Source: Haematococcus lacustris (lineage: Eukaryota; Chlorophyta; Chlorophyceae; Chlamydomonadales; Haematococcaceae). From it: 64,000 nt of DNA. Of this stretch, positions 45,101-56,509 are shown piece after piece. The translations under genes were made by a program, and so were the position numbers. Under the pieces are notes generated by a model. It did not search any database. It saw nothing but the letters and a program-made list of their open reading frames with translations, and was not told where the DNA came from. The DNA is taken from NCBI GenBank assembly GCA_030144725.1, contig JASKMD010000013.1, positions 6,337,869 to 6,401,868 of the forward strand. The letters run 5' to 3'. The first letter of the stretch is position 1. Each line of letters opens with the position of its first letter.

Positions 45101-48100
45101 AGAAAGTAACAATATGCGGCTGGCCCAAGCACTGGCTGGCTAGAGGAGATGCATGGGAACGTGAGGCATAGGCAAGGTATACAAGGCACCTGCGCTTGTG
45201 ACCTGCACCTGTGTGTGCGAGCTAGTGCCCGCCACTGACCTGCGCCTGGCTGGTCAGGTAGGCAGCTGGTGGGGGCAAAACCGTGCCGTTGGCAGGGCTG
45301 CGGTCCGCCGCCAGCACTACAGGTCACCACAGACAGTGGAGTGTCAGGAGGGGAGCTAAGGGTGGGCTTGGTGGCGTTAAACAAGCATGGCAAGCATGGC
45401 AAGCATGGCAAGCATGGCAAGCATGGCAAGCATGGCAAGCATGGCAAGCATGGCAAGCATGGCAAGCATGGCAAGCATGGCAAGCATGGCAAGCATGGCA
45501 AGCATGGCAAGCATGGCAAGCATGGCAAGCATGGCAAGCATGGCAAGCATGGCAAGCATGGCAAGCATGGCAAGCATGGCAAGCATGGCAAGCATGGCAA
45601 GCATGGCAAGCATGGCAAGCATGGCAAGCATGGCAAGCATGGCAAGCATGGCAAGCATGGCAAGCATGGCAAGCATGGCAAGCATGGCAAGCATGGCAAG
45701 CATGGCAAGCATGGCAAGCATGGCAAGCATGGCAAGCATGGCAAGCATGGCAAGCATGGCAAGCATGGCAAGCATGGCAAGCATGGCAAGCATGGCAAGC
45801 ATGGCAAGCATGGCAAGCATGGCAAGCATGGCAAGCATGGCAAGCATGGCAAGCATGGCAAGCATGGCAAGCATGGCAAGCATGGCAAGCATGGCAAGCA
45901 TGGCAAGCATGGCAAGCATGGCAAGCATGGCAAGCATGGCAAGCATGGCAAGCATGGCAAGCATGGCAAGCATGGCAAGCATGGCAAGCATGGCAAGCAT
46001 GGCAAGCATGGCAAGCATGGCAAGCATGGCAAGCATGGCAAGCATGGCAAGCATGGCAAGCATGGCAAGCATGGCAGTGACAGAGTAACAGCCACTATGC
46101 GAGCAACAGTCCAAGAGCAGGGGTCAGGTGGATGGGTGAGCCTCATGTGAGGCGCTGGAAGCTAGAAGTGGGGAGCTGGAAGTGTGACCACCAGTTGCTG
46201 GGCTCTGTGTGCTGTAGTCAAGTGCTCTAGGTCGCTACAGCTTTGACCGCCTGACTTTGCCTGCCCTCACTGCCTCCCACACCTAGCCTGTGGTGGCTGC
46301 TGCTGGCAAGCAAGCAGCAGGCTGAGGGTGGGCTGGGGCTGGGCACCGGGGCTCCAAGGCTGACCTGGGTCCTGTTGTCGTGTTGGTTGGCTGTTGTTGT
46401 CCAGGGCAGGTGTGGGCTCTGCCACTCCCTTCAGCTCGACCTGCAGCAGGAGGGCATGCTTGAAGGCAGTCCAGCAGGAAGGCAGCATGGCCCCCCTGCC
46501 TGCTCCCTTGCTCCCGTTCCCTGCCCCTTACCCCTGCCCCTCACCCCTGCCTTATTCCCCCCTCTGGACCCCTCCAAGGCAGCATGGCAGTACATGGCAT
46601 AGTCCGCCAGACACAGCAACGGGACGGGTCGTAGGGCAGGTAGTAAGACAGGACAGCAGTACAGGAGGCCGACAGACACCATGACAAGAGCAATGAGTGT
46701 AGAATGGTTGTGGGAGCAAGGGTGCAAGACAGTGGTGTAGGGGTGTCAATGGCGACAGGATGCCAGTCAGTGGTGCTAGTAAGGGGCTGGCACTGCTAAA
46801 AGTACCACCTGCTCCGACACAAACCACCCATCACATGCTCCCGTGCCCTGCCTCTCACCCTCCTGCCTGGATCCCCCCTCCCTGCCTCCCCCTTTTCAAC
46901 CCCCTCTGAGGAGCCTGCCATCCTCACCTTGGCATCCCTGCCGCCGGACCCCTCCCAGCTGCCCCTGCTGCCGGCCCTGCCGCCTGGCACACCCTCCCCC
47001 AGTGCACTCCGCTCCAGGTAGTGCAGAGGCACCACCACCTCAGCAGCTGGGCCCACCGGGACAGCAGCAGGCAGCTCAGCCTGCCCCAAACTAGCCTCCG
47101 CTGGCAGGCTGCTGTGCCCAGGCTGGCTGGCATCCTGACTTCCCCAGCTCAGCGGGTCAGCCTGGGTCAGGCCGTCCAGGGCTGCCTGGAACTGGTGATG
47201 CCAGTGCTGGGCGTCCGGCCGGGAGGTGAAGCCAAGCAGCACGCTGCTATAGCCTGCGGCACAGTAGTGTGTGCCCCCCTTTCAGCTGTTATCATGTTTG
47301 TCATGCCAGCTCTAGACTATAGCCCTCAGGGGTCAGGCAATGGTGTAGGTTGTAGGCGACCATGCCCATATGTATGCCATGTGTATGCCATGTGCATGGG
47401 GAACTCCACACAGACAAATCACCGTTTTGTAGTGGTCCACGCCTAGTGGTCTGCGTCAAGATGGGCCCTAGTGAGGGTCAAGGTGCTGGAGAGGTCTGCT
47501 AGAGGTCTGGTGTAAGATCAGGGTAAGAATAAGGGTCCAGGTGCTGCAGAGCCTGAGGGATACCTGAAGGGTACCAGGCGGTGGGCCACTTGATCTCAAA
47601 TGTGAACTGCATGGCGCACACAACCACAATGCAGGTCACAGGTTACTGGACAAGCTGCCCAGCTGAGTGGCAGGCTCCCCAGCTGCTGCCCCTCATGGTG
47701 ATGGTCAACTGATATACATGCGCCGGTGTCATCAGCAGCCGTGCTTACTCAGAGTCAGGTTGCACATGCTCTACAGGCTACACAGGCCTGCATGTGCTAC
47801 ACTTCGCCTTGTACTCTGAATTCTGTACGCTGAGGCTGTAGCTGAGGCTGGTGCTGGAGCTTGAGCAGCAGTGCCCACCAGCTGTCAAGTACCATGTGAT
47901 GTACTTAACTTGCCTCCAGGCGGGTGCTGGAGCTGGAGCTGAGGCAGCTGTGCTCACCAGCTGTCATACACCGTGTGCTTGACTGTACCCTCCAGGCTGC
48001 GGCTGGTGCTGGAGCCAAAGCAGCTGTGCTCACCAGCTGTATGGGGTCCACCTTGTTTCTCAGCGCTGCCACCACTGCCCAGGTGCTGCGCGGGCGCACT

Positions 48101-48637
48101 GACATCTGGCGAGGGGTGGCTGGGATGTCCTGCGGCCTGCTGGGCACTAGGGTGCAGCGCCTGTCCAGGTACCAGCTCTTCTTGTTCATGGGGTCCCTGG
48201 ACACCGCCAGCCAGGTCAGAGGTGAGGGCCTGAGAGTCTGCGGTCCGGCAGCACTGCTTGCTCAGCTACTAGCTCATGGCTGCTGTGCACGCAGCACCTA
48301 GTAGTAGGTTGCTGTGCTGCAGCAGTAGCGCCATTCCTATCACAAAGTGGTGCTTGTCCTCAGAGAGCCACAAATTACACCCAGCTCAGGACAGCGACCA
48401 GTCATTGGCAGACCTGTCGAAGTCATGGTAAGAAACGAATTTGTTCCGGTACAAGCTAATTTTGCGCCGAACGACAACGTCGGCGATGGCAGTTAGCTGC
48501 GGGGCATGGGAGGGAGGGAGGGGTTTGTGAAATCTGCAAGCCTAACATGTACTTCACAGACCTCCGACCTTGTACGCGTAGCCGTCCGCCAGCACTGCCT
48601 CCTGCTTCGGGGGAGAGCCGCGCTCGGATGTGCCCAT
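34067..48637 (-). CDS. EDR2-like protein (PH, START and EDR2_C/DUF1336 domains), 26 exons
   Basis: Lipid-binding regulator related to plant ENHANCED DISEASE RESISTANCE 2. Exons: 48637-48569, 48496-48414, 48196-48034, 47606-47564, 47253-46928, 46440-46365, 45316-45240, 44710-44686, 44603-44336, 44070-43993, 43763-43632, 43164-43072, 42403-42341, 41033-40950, 39895-39788, 39357-39283, 39040-38795, 38594-38528, 38265-38102, 37758-37682, 37426-37336, 37100-37015, 36735-36618, 36407-36278, 35848-35754, 35140-34067. Nearly all junctions match in phase. PH: GYAYK ... WYLDRRCTLVPSRPQDIP ... LLGFTSRPDAQHWHHQF. START: WVPYKQVAVAVQAAYIGG, VGGEYMVSA, RGRPDDVLDVLMHG, SWFRPFIDLMGWREAFLEQM. EDR2_C: VVRGPTYLKDKKKIPAG, PFAIIINLIIPGNPLLG, LKLIPHIAAGSWPIKQAVG, YIEIDIDISANKVASYVTGL, LEGTTPWEVPEALLGAMRL. 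The last exon adds about 350 Ser/Ala-rich residues not typical of the family. The junction after 44336 (alternative donor after GGC) and the acceptor at 44710/44713 are unresolved. Confidence 0.92.
37190..37320. repeat. GGCAGGCAGGTGGCTGAGTCA-type repeat
   Basis: Short degenerate tandem units in the intron before (plus-strand left of) EDR2-like exon 37100-37015. A GGTGAGGGTAAG-type repeat lies similarly at 38320-38460 in another intron. Confidence 0.7.
39126..39195. repeat. GGCA tetranucleotide run
   Basis: About 17 GGCA units on plus (TGCC in the gene's sense) in the EDR2-like intron between exons 39357-39283 and 39040-38795. Confidence 0.95.
39930..40620. repeat. Dispersed GGGTCA units in EDR2-like intron
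   Basis: The intron between exons 41033-40950 and 39895-39788 is strewn with GGGTCAGGGTCA motifs (TGACCC in sense), dense at 39990-40015 and 40545-40600. 40740-40830 holds five copies of a CCAGGGGTGTGACCAG unit. Confidence 0.75.
42418..42665. repeat. AGC-rich trinucleotide block
   Basis: Interrupted (AGC)n with GGTAGC and ATCAGC variants, in the EDR2-like intron just upstream (in sense) of exon 42403-42341. Sense reads CTG/TGC. Confidence 0.9.
43956..43986 (+). repeat. TAGGG run beside a splice donor
   Basis: Six TAGGG units on plus (CCCTA in sense) start six bases inside the donor of EDR2-like exon 44070-43993. It resembles degenerate telomere repeat but is intronic. Confidence 0.85.
44264..44330 (+). 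repeat. Short AGTTC/AGGTC array
   Basis: Mixed AGTTC and AGGTC pentamers in the EDR2-like intron downstream of exon 44603-44336, the same motif as the 5-kb array. Other short copies: 13601-13620 in transporter intron 1 and 59337-59405 in the carboxykinase gene. Confidence 0.85.
45382..46074 (+). repeat. 9-bp minisatellite, 77 perfect copies
   Basis: CAAGCATGG repeated 77 times (693 bp), apparently without a substitution, in the EDR2-like intron between exons 46440-46365 and 45316-45240. Because the unit is three codons, five or six frames stay open (KHG, AWQ, ASM, PCL, AML repeats); none is a gene. Confidence 0.98.
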
Positions 48638-49005
48638 GGTGCACCCCGCCAGTGCCTCGGACAGTGGGTCAAACTTCTATACAGCGCAACATTGCCCGTC
48701 AGGTACAAGGTTGCAGCAGCGTGCTTGTGGAAATGAGGTTGACGAAAGGACCCTAAAAAATCTCCATGTTCCCGATGTGCGATGCGACTTTTACACTCCG
48801 GCAGATCACGAGGCCCTGAACTTGCAGCTTGATGACACTGGGCATCATCGCTGAGGCCGTCAAAGGCATTAAAGCGAGTAACGCAAATGCCAACAAGCAG
48901 CCGAAAGCGCAGGAGGCGCAGGAATAGCAACAAAGCATGCTCATCTCACAGAAGCACCTGGGCAATCAGCTACCTCGTAACGCTCCGTGTACATCTTTCC
49001 TGTAG
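48638..49005. promoter_or_regulatory. Divergent intergenic region between EDR2-like and hydrolase genes
   Basis: About 370 bp separating the EDR2-like ATG (minus) from the first resolved hydrolase exon (plus). It probably carries both promoters and the hydrolase start; an ATG at 48887 begins an Arg-rich frame (MPTSSRKRRRRRNSNK) that could be the hydrolase N terminus, but the splice to 49006 would leave an intron of only about 29 bases, so it is unresolved. No TATA box is clear. Confidence 0.45.
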
Positions 49006-52000
49006 TATGACGTGGCTCCCTGGCCAGTACTCCTTGGCCTCCTGTGTTTCGTGCCCTGCTGCTTGCAGCATGAAGTGTCGCTGGAGCAAGGGCTACAAGG
49101 CAAGCTGGCTGTGCTGCCGCGTGCGCTGGGCACCCTGGGCAGGGAGCTGCTGGGGCTGGTCTCAGTGTTGCCCTATGGAACCGCAACTGCCCTGCTCCAC
49201 AGGTTCGCAGCATCAAGGGCAGGGGTCCAAGGCAGGGTCTTAGGCAGGGTCGGGTATCCAGCAGCAGGTGTTCACAGCAAGGGGCCTGTTTCTGCATTGG
49301 CAGCCTGCCAAGCATGCATTGTTCCATGTCAGACTATGCCAATATCAGCAACCCTGCCGCACAGACCTAATGCTGATCCTCACCCCCATCCTCTCCCCCA
49401 TCCTCTCCCTTATCCTCACACTCACCCTCACCCCAACCCTAGCCCTGACTCTGACCCTAACCTTGACCCTGACCCTGACCCTGGGCACCCCCCCTTGTTC
49501 TGCTGCTGGCCTGGTGCCTTGCAGGCAGCTGCCTGACCTGGGCACCTGGCTGCAGGCGGCCCCCAAGCACCTAAGAGGCCTGCCCCTCCCCCCCGCCCCT
49601 GTCCCTGCTCCCGACTACAACGCCAGCCCCAGCCCTGCCTCTGCAGCAGTCAGCACCCCCTCCAGCCTCCCAACTGCCCACTCCCCTAGCAGCAGCAGCA
49701 GCAGCAGCAGCATCCCCCTCGCTTCCCTGGCCCCCCACCCCGACCCTGACACCAGCACAGAGGCAGCTGCCGGGCAGCTGCTGCTGCAAGCACGGCGCGC
49801 GTCTGCCAGGCATGGGGTGTTCATCAGCCGGGGTGTGGCCTACGGCCCTGGGGCGCGCCAGGTGATGGACGTGTACGTGCCGGCAGCAGCTGCAGCTGAC
49901 ATGGCGCTGGCTAGGCTGACCGGCTTCCTACCAGGCAGCAGGGGGAGCGGCTGGCTGGCAGCAGGTGAACAGCAGGCAGCGGGCACAACTCAGCAGCAGC
50001 AGCAGCAGCAGGGGAAGGATCTGCCCTGGCCTACCCCCCCAGTGCCCCACCAACTGCCACCGTCACCTCTGACTGGGGAGCTGGGCCAGGGCTGCAGCAC
50101 CCCAGGAGGGCGGCGTGGTGGTAGGGGCAGTGGTGAGGGGGGCCCGGGCGTGGGCGTGGGCGTGGGCGTGGGGGGGCGGCCGGTGGTGTGCTTCCTGCAT
50201 GGGGGGGTGTGGGCGTCGGGTGAGCCGTGGCACTATGCCTGGCTGGCCTGCCGCCTGGCGCAGAGCGGGTGTGTGGTGGCCTGCCCCACATACAGCCTGT
50301 ACCCTGAGGCTAGGGTGCCGCAGGTGGGGGGGGGGCGGGGCCTGGGGGGGGCGGGGGAGGCTGGGGGCAGGGAAGACTGGCGGGGGCAGGGAAGGCTGGG
50401 GGCAGGGGAGGCCAGGGGCAGGGGAGGGAGTGGGGGAGTGTGTGAAGTTGAGGGTGTTGGAGAGGGGCATGAGTGGCAGGGAGTGGGATAGGAATGGGGC
50501 GGGGGAGGGTGTCACGGGCCAGGGGCAGGAGAGGGAGGTGGGGCATGGGCCGGGGGAGGGCAAGAGGGGCCAGGGGCGCTGTGGAGGGGGCCATGAGATA
50601 CGGTGAGCAGGGTGCGGCCTCCTGGGCCTTGTCCAGTCCCAGGTAGGGGCCAGGCGGCTGGGCAGCCCGGGGATGGAGGTGGGAGAGGAGGCAGCGAGAT
50701 TGGCGGCTGGGCGGCTGGGGGATGGGAGGGGAGGTAGGGGTCCGGGTACCAGGTGGCGGGAGTTGAGGGAGGTGGTTGAGAGAGGTTGAGAGAGTTGAGG
50801 GAGGTACAGTGCCGGGTGGCCAGGCAGCCATGGATCAGGGGGCTGGGAGAGGCAGCGCACTGAACCCGGGTTCAAATCCTCCTGGCAGCAAAACCTGGTG
50901 GCTGTTGTGAGGGCCAGAGGAGCCAGGGCGCAGCAGCGGGATGGGCAGGCTGAGGAATGAGGTGCCTTACTTAGTCCCAGGAGGGCAGGTCAGGGGGCAC
51001 GGGAGCAGCAGGAGGTGGGGGCAGGTGGCAGTGGGCTGGGGTGTGAGGGGGTGCATTGAAGGCGCGTAGGTAACAGGGCTGTGCTGCCTGGTGCCTGCAG
51101 AGTGAGGTGGGGGCGGGCTTCATGCAGGAGGTGGGGGGCAGGTGGCAGGGAGACTTACAGCTCGACACCTGGCCTGCTGCCCTGCCTGTCTGGCCTGCTG
51201 CAGATGGTGTGGGAGGCCAGCTCCGCCCTGACCTGGGTCAATGGACCATGCCGCTGTGGTTTGGTGGGCGACCCGGACAATGTCAGCCTGGTGGGCCACA
51301 GTGCAGGTCAGAGGGGCCACTCCCCCTCCCCCCTCTCCCCCCCTCCCCCCCTCCCCCCCCTCCCCCCTCCCCCCTCCCCGCCCCTCCCCCCTCCCCCCTC
51401 CCCCCTCCCCCCTCTCCCCCCTCCCCCCTGACCCCTGGACCCCCCTGCCCTGCCCTGCCCTGCCCTGCCCTGTTGCTGTGCAGGGGGCCACCTAGCCTCC
51501 CTGGTGGTCATGCGGCGGGCAGCCGCCGCCACCTTTCCCAATCCCTCCCCCCACACCACCCCCCAGGCTAGGTCCCCCCGGAGCAGAGCCTAGTCCCCCC
51601 CCGCCCCCTCTGACGGCTTGCAGGGGGCGCTGCAGGACTGGCACCAGGCCCCTTCCCCCGCAGCCCTGGAGCTGTGGCGGGGGGGGAGGGGGCAAGCCCG
51701 GGCTCAGGCAGCAGGCGGCCTACCTGCATGGCCCAGCCACCAGCCTGGGTGGTGCCATGCACAGCCTGGCTGCGCTGGCCACAACAGCCTGTGGAGCAGC
51801 AGCAGCAGGGGGGGCAACAGGGGGGGCAGCAGGGGGGGCAGCAGGGGCAGGGGCGGGGGGCAGCGGCATCAGCAGCAGCAGCAGCAAGTGTGTGGCAGGG
51901 CTGGGAGTTCAGCGACTGGCGGCAACCGGCACGCCTGGTCAGCATGTGTGGCGTGTGAGTGCCCAGAGGCTCAGCCTCACTCACTCAGCACTGCCCATGG

Positions 52001-54356
52001 ACCTATGTCAACCAGTCAGCCAGCCCCCAGCCACACCCCCTCACCCCCTCCCTCCTGCCCCTGTGTCACAGGCCCCTGTCCAACCAGTTGCTGTGCAGCA
52101 GCCGGGGCCCTTACCACTGGACCCACCCCCTGCTGCCTTCACCCTTGGGCATGCCTACAGCGCATCTTGACCTCACCTCGCCTCACCTCTACCTGCGCCC
52201 CTCTACCCTGCATCACCCTCAGCTTCCCCCTCAGCTCCCTGACACCCCTGCCCCTCAGCCCCTGTGTACCTGCACAGCTGCCGCCTCCCCCTGCACTCAC
52301 CCTGCACCTGCGTACCCACTGCCCAGCGCTCTCTTGCCCTCCCCTGCCTCCCCTCTGCCCCCCTCAGCCCTCCAGCCCCGCCCCACACCCGACTTGCCCC
52401 TGTGTCCAGGCCACCACACACCTGCCCTGGCCCTGCCCGGCATCTGTGCGACCATACCTCACACACCACCATTGCCTGCTCCCTCCCCCTCCCTTCCTGC
52501 CCCCCCCCCCTGCCCTCCCCGTTCCCCTCCCTCCCCCTCCCCCTCCCCCTCCCCCTCCCCCTCCCCCTCCCCCCTCCCCCTCCCCCTCCCCCTCCCCCTC
52601 CCCCTCCCCCCTCCCCCTCCCCCCTCCCCCCTCCCCCTCCCCCCTCCCCCTCCCCCTCCTCCCCCTCCCCCTCCCCCTCCCCCTCCCCCTCCCCCTCTCC
52701 CCTCCCCCTCCCCCTCCCCCTCCCCCTCCCCCTCCCCCTCCCCCTCCCCCTCCCCCTCCCCCTCCCCCCTCCCCCTCCCCCTCCCCCTCTCCCCCTCCCC
52801 CCTCCCCCTCCCCCTCCCCCTCCCCCTCCCCCTCCCCCTCCCCCTCCCCCCTCCCCCTCCCCCTCCCCCTCCCCCCTCCCCCTCCCCCTCCCCCTCCCCC
52901 TCCCCCTCCCCCTCCCCCTCCCCCTCCCCCTCCCCCCTCCCCTCCCCCTCCCTCTTCACCCCTCTCTCCTCCCTCCCCCCTCATCCCTTCCCCCCGTGTG
53001 CCCTCACCGCCAGCCTCCTGGCCCTGGCCTGCCAGGTACGACATCGCCAAGCACTACGAGTTCGAGCGCTCCCGGGGCGTCCACCAGCTGTCCATGATGG
53101 CGCGGGCCATGGGCGGCCTGGCCTGCTTCCCCGCCCTGTCCCCAGCTGTGCAGGCAGGCTGGGCGCTGGAGGCAGCAGCAGGGGGGGGACCCAGGGGCAG
53201 GGCAGGGGCAGGGGGCAGGGGCAGGGGCAGGGGCAGGGGCAGGGGCAGGGGCAGGGGCAGGGGCAGGGGCAGGGGCAGGGGCAGGGGCAGGGGCAGGCGG
53301 GGGTGGTGGTAGGAAGAGGGGATGATGGGTTAGAAGCAGGAGGTGGGGCTGACAGCAGCAGCAGCAGCAGCTTCTATGCCAGCCACCCACTGCTGGGGGA
53401 TGCCATCCCGGCCCGCATAGGCCTCAGGGGCGGCCAGGGGCAGGGGCAGGGGCGGCGGCCTGGCTGGTTCAGTGTGCAGGCTGCCGGGGCAGCTTCCGCC
53501 CTGCTTCCTCATGAGTGGCTGCGCGGGACCACATGGTGCCCTGGCATGAGGGGGCGGAGATGGCTCACCAGCTGGGCAGGTGGGCGGGGGAGAGGGGGCA
53601 GCCCTCTTGCTTGGTAGTGGGTGGTAGAGGATGGGTAGCTGGGAGGCAGCTGCCCTGGTGGGTGGGTTTGTTCAGGGGCGACGAAGTGGCCTGATAGCGG
53701 AGAGCGGGTGGGGCGGGGCGGGGTCGGTGCGGTGCGGGGCAGGGGGAAGGGGCGGGCAGCGAGAACGAGGGGGAGGGGGAGCGGGAGGGCAAGGTGTTGT
53801 AGGTTTAATAACTGTGATTGTGTTTCACGTGGCTATAATGCCTTGACCCTAGTGGCTGTTATGCTTCGACCCTGGGCGCTGCTTTGCATGGGAGCCACAA
53901 TTCCGCACCCTCACACTCCCATTTTAACTCTCATTTGCACGCTCCCTGTTCCTGTACTGCTGTACTGCCAGGTTGGGCGTGCCAGTGCGGCATCTGTTGT
54001 ACCAGTTTGCGGGGCACTCAGACTTCATCATGCGCTGGCCGCTCATGCGGAGCGCGGCCTCGCCCACCATCCATGCTCCGCACGTCCGGGCGGCACACTC
54101 GCACCGGCTGCTTCAAGAACGCGACGACGCGTCCGCGGCAGCGGAGGAGGTATGGCTTGACGACGGTTGGCACCATGCGCACCCCTTGCTAGACGACTTG
54201 CCCGATCATGGAAGGGACCTGATGCGCATAGTACGGCGCCAGGCGGACCCCAGCCCAAATGGACAATGCAGCAGAGCGATGCATGATCCAAGTGAGCGCA
54301 TGGCCGCCGGCAGCAAGGGTTCGGTGGTCGGGCTTGCGCTGCTGAGCAAATTGTAA
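49006..54356 (+). CDS. Alpha/beta-hydrolase, prenylcysteine methylesterase (ICME)-like
   Basis: Serine hydrolase; the closest recognisable pattern is isoprenylcysteine alpha-carbonyl methylesterase, which demethylates prenylated proteins at ER/Golgi membranes. Resolved exons: 49006-49202 (hydrophobic VLLGLLCFVPCCL segment), 49525-50323, 51101-51130, 51204-51306, 51484-?, ?-51954, 53036-?, ?-53579, 53972-54356. Motifs: oxyanion loop VVCFLHGGVW, nucleophile elbow VSLVGHSAGGHLASLVV (Ser in GHSAG), YDIAKHYEFERSRGVHQ, catalytic Asp in RDHMVPWHEGAEMAHQLG, catalytic His in YQFAGHSDFIMRWPL, stop at 54354-54356. The exons around 51500-51954 and 53100-53500 contain Gly/Ala/Gln-rich insertions and cannot be bounded by eye. 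A three-G run at 53524-53527 puts LPPCFLMSGCA and DHMVPW in different frames: sequencing error or mutation. The 5' exon is not settled. Confidence 0.82.
49370..49495 (+). repeat. CTCACCC / TGACCC repeats in hydrolase intron
   Basis: CTCACCCCCAT-type units pass into CCTAACC and TGACCC units just before the acceptor of exon 49525-50323. On this plus-strand gene the TGACCC form is on the plus strand, mirroring the minus-strand genes. Confidence 0.8.
50320..51100. other. G-rich hydrolase intron with tRNA-like fragment
   Basis: This intron is G/GGGGCAGG-rich. Near 50860-50890 it holds GGTTCAAATCC followed by TCCTGGCAGC, a pol III B-box with tRNA-like 3' sequence, but no matching acceptor or anticodon arm. 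Confidence 0.45.
51310..51430 (+). repeat. CCCTCC/CCCCTC pyrimidine tract
   Basis: CT-rich tract filling the hydrolase intron between exons 51204-51306 and 51484. Confidence 0.9.
52480..52962 (+). repeat. CCCCTC hexanucleotide array
   Basis: About 480 bp of CCCCTC with C-length variants in the 1.08-kb intron before hydrolase exon 53036. The long Pro/Ser and Glu/Gly ORFs over it are artefacts. Confidence 0.95.
53195..53298 (+). repeat. GGGGCA hexanucleotide run in or beside a hydrolase exon
   Basis: About 16 GGGGCA units continuing the frame of exon 53036 (GRGRGR) until a stop at 53310. Whether it is coding or the start of an intron cannot be told. Confidence 0.85.
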
Positions 54357-55269
54357 CGCGCCACGGAGCATGGTATGAACAAACCCATTTGTTGTTATCA
54401 ATCGCCCACCCACCCGGCAGTTCGTATACTTTCCAAAACCAGTGTCATGCAGCCAAGCTGCCATGACTACCCATTCTGGTAGTCTGGCCCCCAGGCGCTG
54501 TGAATAGTAAGGGCAGCGGGTGGACAAGCTGATGACAAACCCAGTCAGGCAGATGTTGACATGTTTGTGTTCATGTTCAAACAGGGTCACGGCGCGTTGG
54601 TTTTGGTCGCGCGAGAAGGAAAAGTCAGATTGGTTTGGATATGCCAAGTCCCGTGGTGGAAGGATACGATTGTTTAGTATCCTGACGTGAGGGCTACGTA
54701 ACACTTGATGTTGCAAATGCCGCATGACCATCGCAACAGCTGCCCATGGCAAAGCCAGAATTCAACAGGTACGAAGAATAGTTCCCGAACTAAGCTGTCC
54801 AAAAAGCTCGCATATTCGAACGACAACAACAAAACTGCAGTTAGTGATACACGCACACTCCCCCCACAAACCAGCCCACGTACGGCATCTCAGCAATGTG
54901 CCCCACATCGCATGTTGCCATCACATCGAGCGCCCCAAGCAACATCTGCTGATGCCACACCGACTCTCTAAACTTGGTAGGATGACAGGATCGCACCGCT
55001 ACAGCCGTGAGTTGAGCCGCTAGTTGGTGAGATGATGGGATCGCACCGCTGAAATCGTGAGCCATCAGGCTGCTTAGGCCCCATACCCCAGTTGCGAGGT
55101 TTGGGAGCCATTTCCATACTCGGTGCACACCGTCCACGACCCTGACCCAAGACCTCCTTGCCACGGCTTCTTCCCTTCCTCTCTCCTCCCTTTTCCCTTC
55201 TCCACTCCTGCTCCCGGCCTGCCCACCCTGCAGCATAGCAGCTGCCCTCTGTCCAGGGCCTCGCTGCTC
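54357..55269. other. Convergent intergenic region
   Basis: About 900 bp between the stops of the plus-strand hydrolase and the minus-strand carboxykinase; it should hold both 3' untranslated regions. Short ORFs on either strand show no family motifs. GC is lower than average. An imperfect duplication, GATGACAGGATCGCACCGCT / GATGATGGGATCGCACCGCT, lies near 54981 and 55031. Confidence 0.6.
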
Positions 55270-56216
55270 TCAGTCGTCCATGCAGGCCAGGGAGGGCCCA
55301 CCGGTGTGGATGCGGGCTGCCATGTCAGCACCCACATAGCGATCCCCATCCTTGAAGGTTGCAAAATTCTACAGCAAGCAGCGTAGGGTGACGAGGGGGT
55401 GAACAAGGAGCAGTGCAGCAGTAGTGAGGGGTGAACGAGGAACAATCAGCGCAGGATGGTGTAGGATCGATACGGCGGTGAAGGCCACGGGGGCAGAGGT
55501 GGGGGACAGCGTGGTGCACCAGCAGCCGGGTTGTGGTAGCGGCAGGAGGGGTGAGGGCAGCAGCAGCAGCAGCAGGAGCAGCAGCAGCAGGGGCTGGGAC
55601 AGGCAGCGCCTGCCTCTCCCCTCATCTTCTGGCTCGCTAGCCTCTGCTGGTCAGCCCAGATCCCTCCCTCCCTCTCTCCCTCTCTCCCTGCCATGACATT
55701 CCTGGCACGGTGGCCAGTGCTGCCTGGGGCTGCTCATTTCCTCCCTTCACTGCCTGGCATCCACCCGAACCTTCCCTTCATCCCTGTCTGGCCCATGTCA
55801 CACTCCCTGCTGGCCCAGGTCACACTCCCTGCCTAACCCTAGTTTCAATCCCTGCAGCAGGCACCTCCTGCTCCTGCCGTTCCTCCTCCCTTTCCCGTAG
55901 CTACTGCCTCTGCACCATCAAGCGCAGCACCTTCACTTCCTTTGCTAGCCATCAACTGCTGGTCAGCAGCTCCTCCGGGTCAAGGCCCCTGGGAAGGTCA
56001 GGGGGCGGATGGTTCGAGAGAAGGGTAGATATTGCAGCAGCCACTGACCTGCATGAAGAGGCGTGACAGCTGCTGCAGTGTCTCGTAGAACTGGCCGCGG
56101 CTCTTCCAGGCGAGCTCCGGCAGCAGCACCTCCGAGGGTACCCCCGGGCAGGTGCGGGGCACAGCCAGCTGGAAGATAGGGGTGGCCTTGTACTCAACAT
56201 CAGCCAGCTCGCCACT

Positions 56217-56252
<36 letters not shown>

Positions 56253-56459
56253 CCAGCAGGGGCAGTGAGGGAGCCAGCAGCAGCACCAGCAGCAGGAGGG
56301 GGGCAGCAGCAGCAGCAGTGCCGAAGGCCAGCAGCAGCAGCAGCAGCAGCCGGCCTACTGGGCTTAGGCTGCTGCACCACCACCACCGCCGCCGCCACCG
56401 CCGCAGCAGTGATTGTATCAAGGGGCCGCCACCACAAATACAGCAGGAGCAGCCATGGT

Positions 56460-56509
<50 letters not shown>

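Noticed and set aside
45025..46150. Long PCL, KHG, AWQ, AML and ASM repeat proteins
   Set aside because: All are frames of one 9-bp intronic minisatellite; the flanking exons show the DNA is an intron of the EDR2-like gene.
52264..53050. Pro/Ser-rich or Gly/Glu-rich proteins
   Set aside because: They arise from the CCCCTC array in a hydrolase intron bounded by phase-matched exons.
54189..54752. 187-codon minus-strand ORF
   Set aside because: It overlaps the conserved last hydrolase exon on the other strand and has no recognisable motif.
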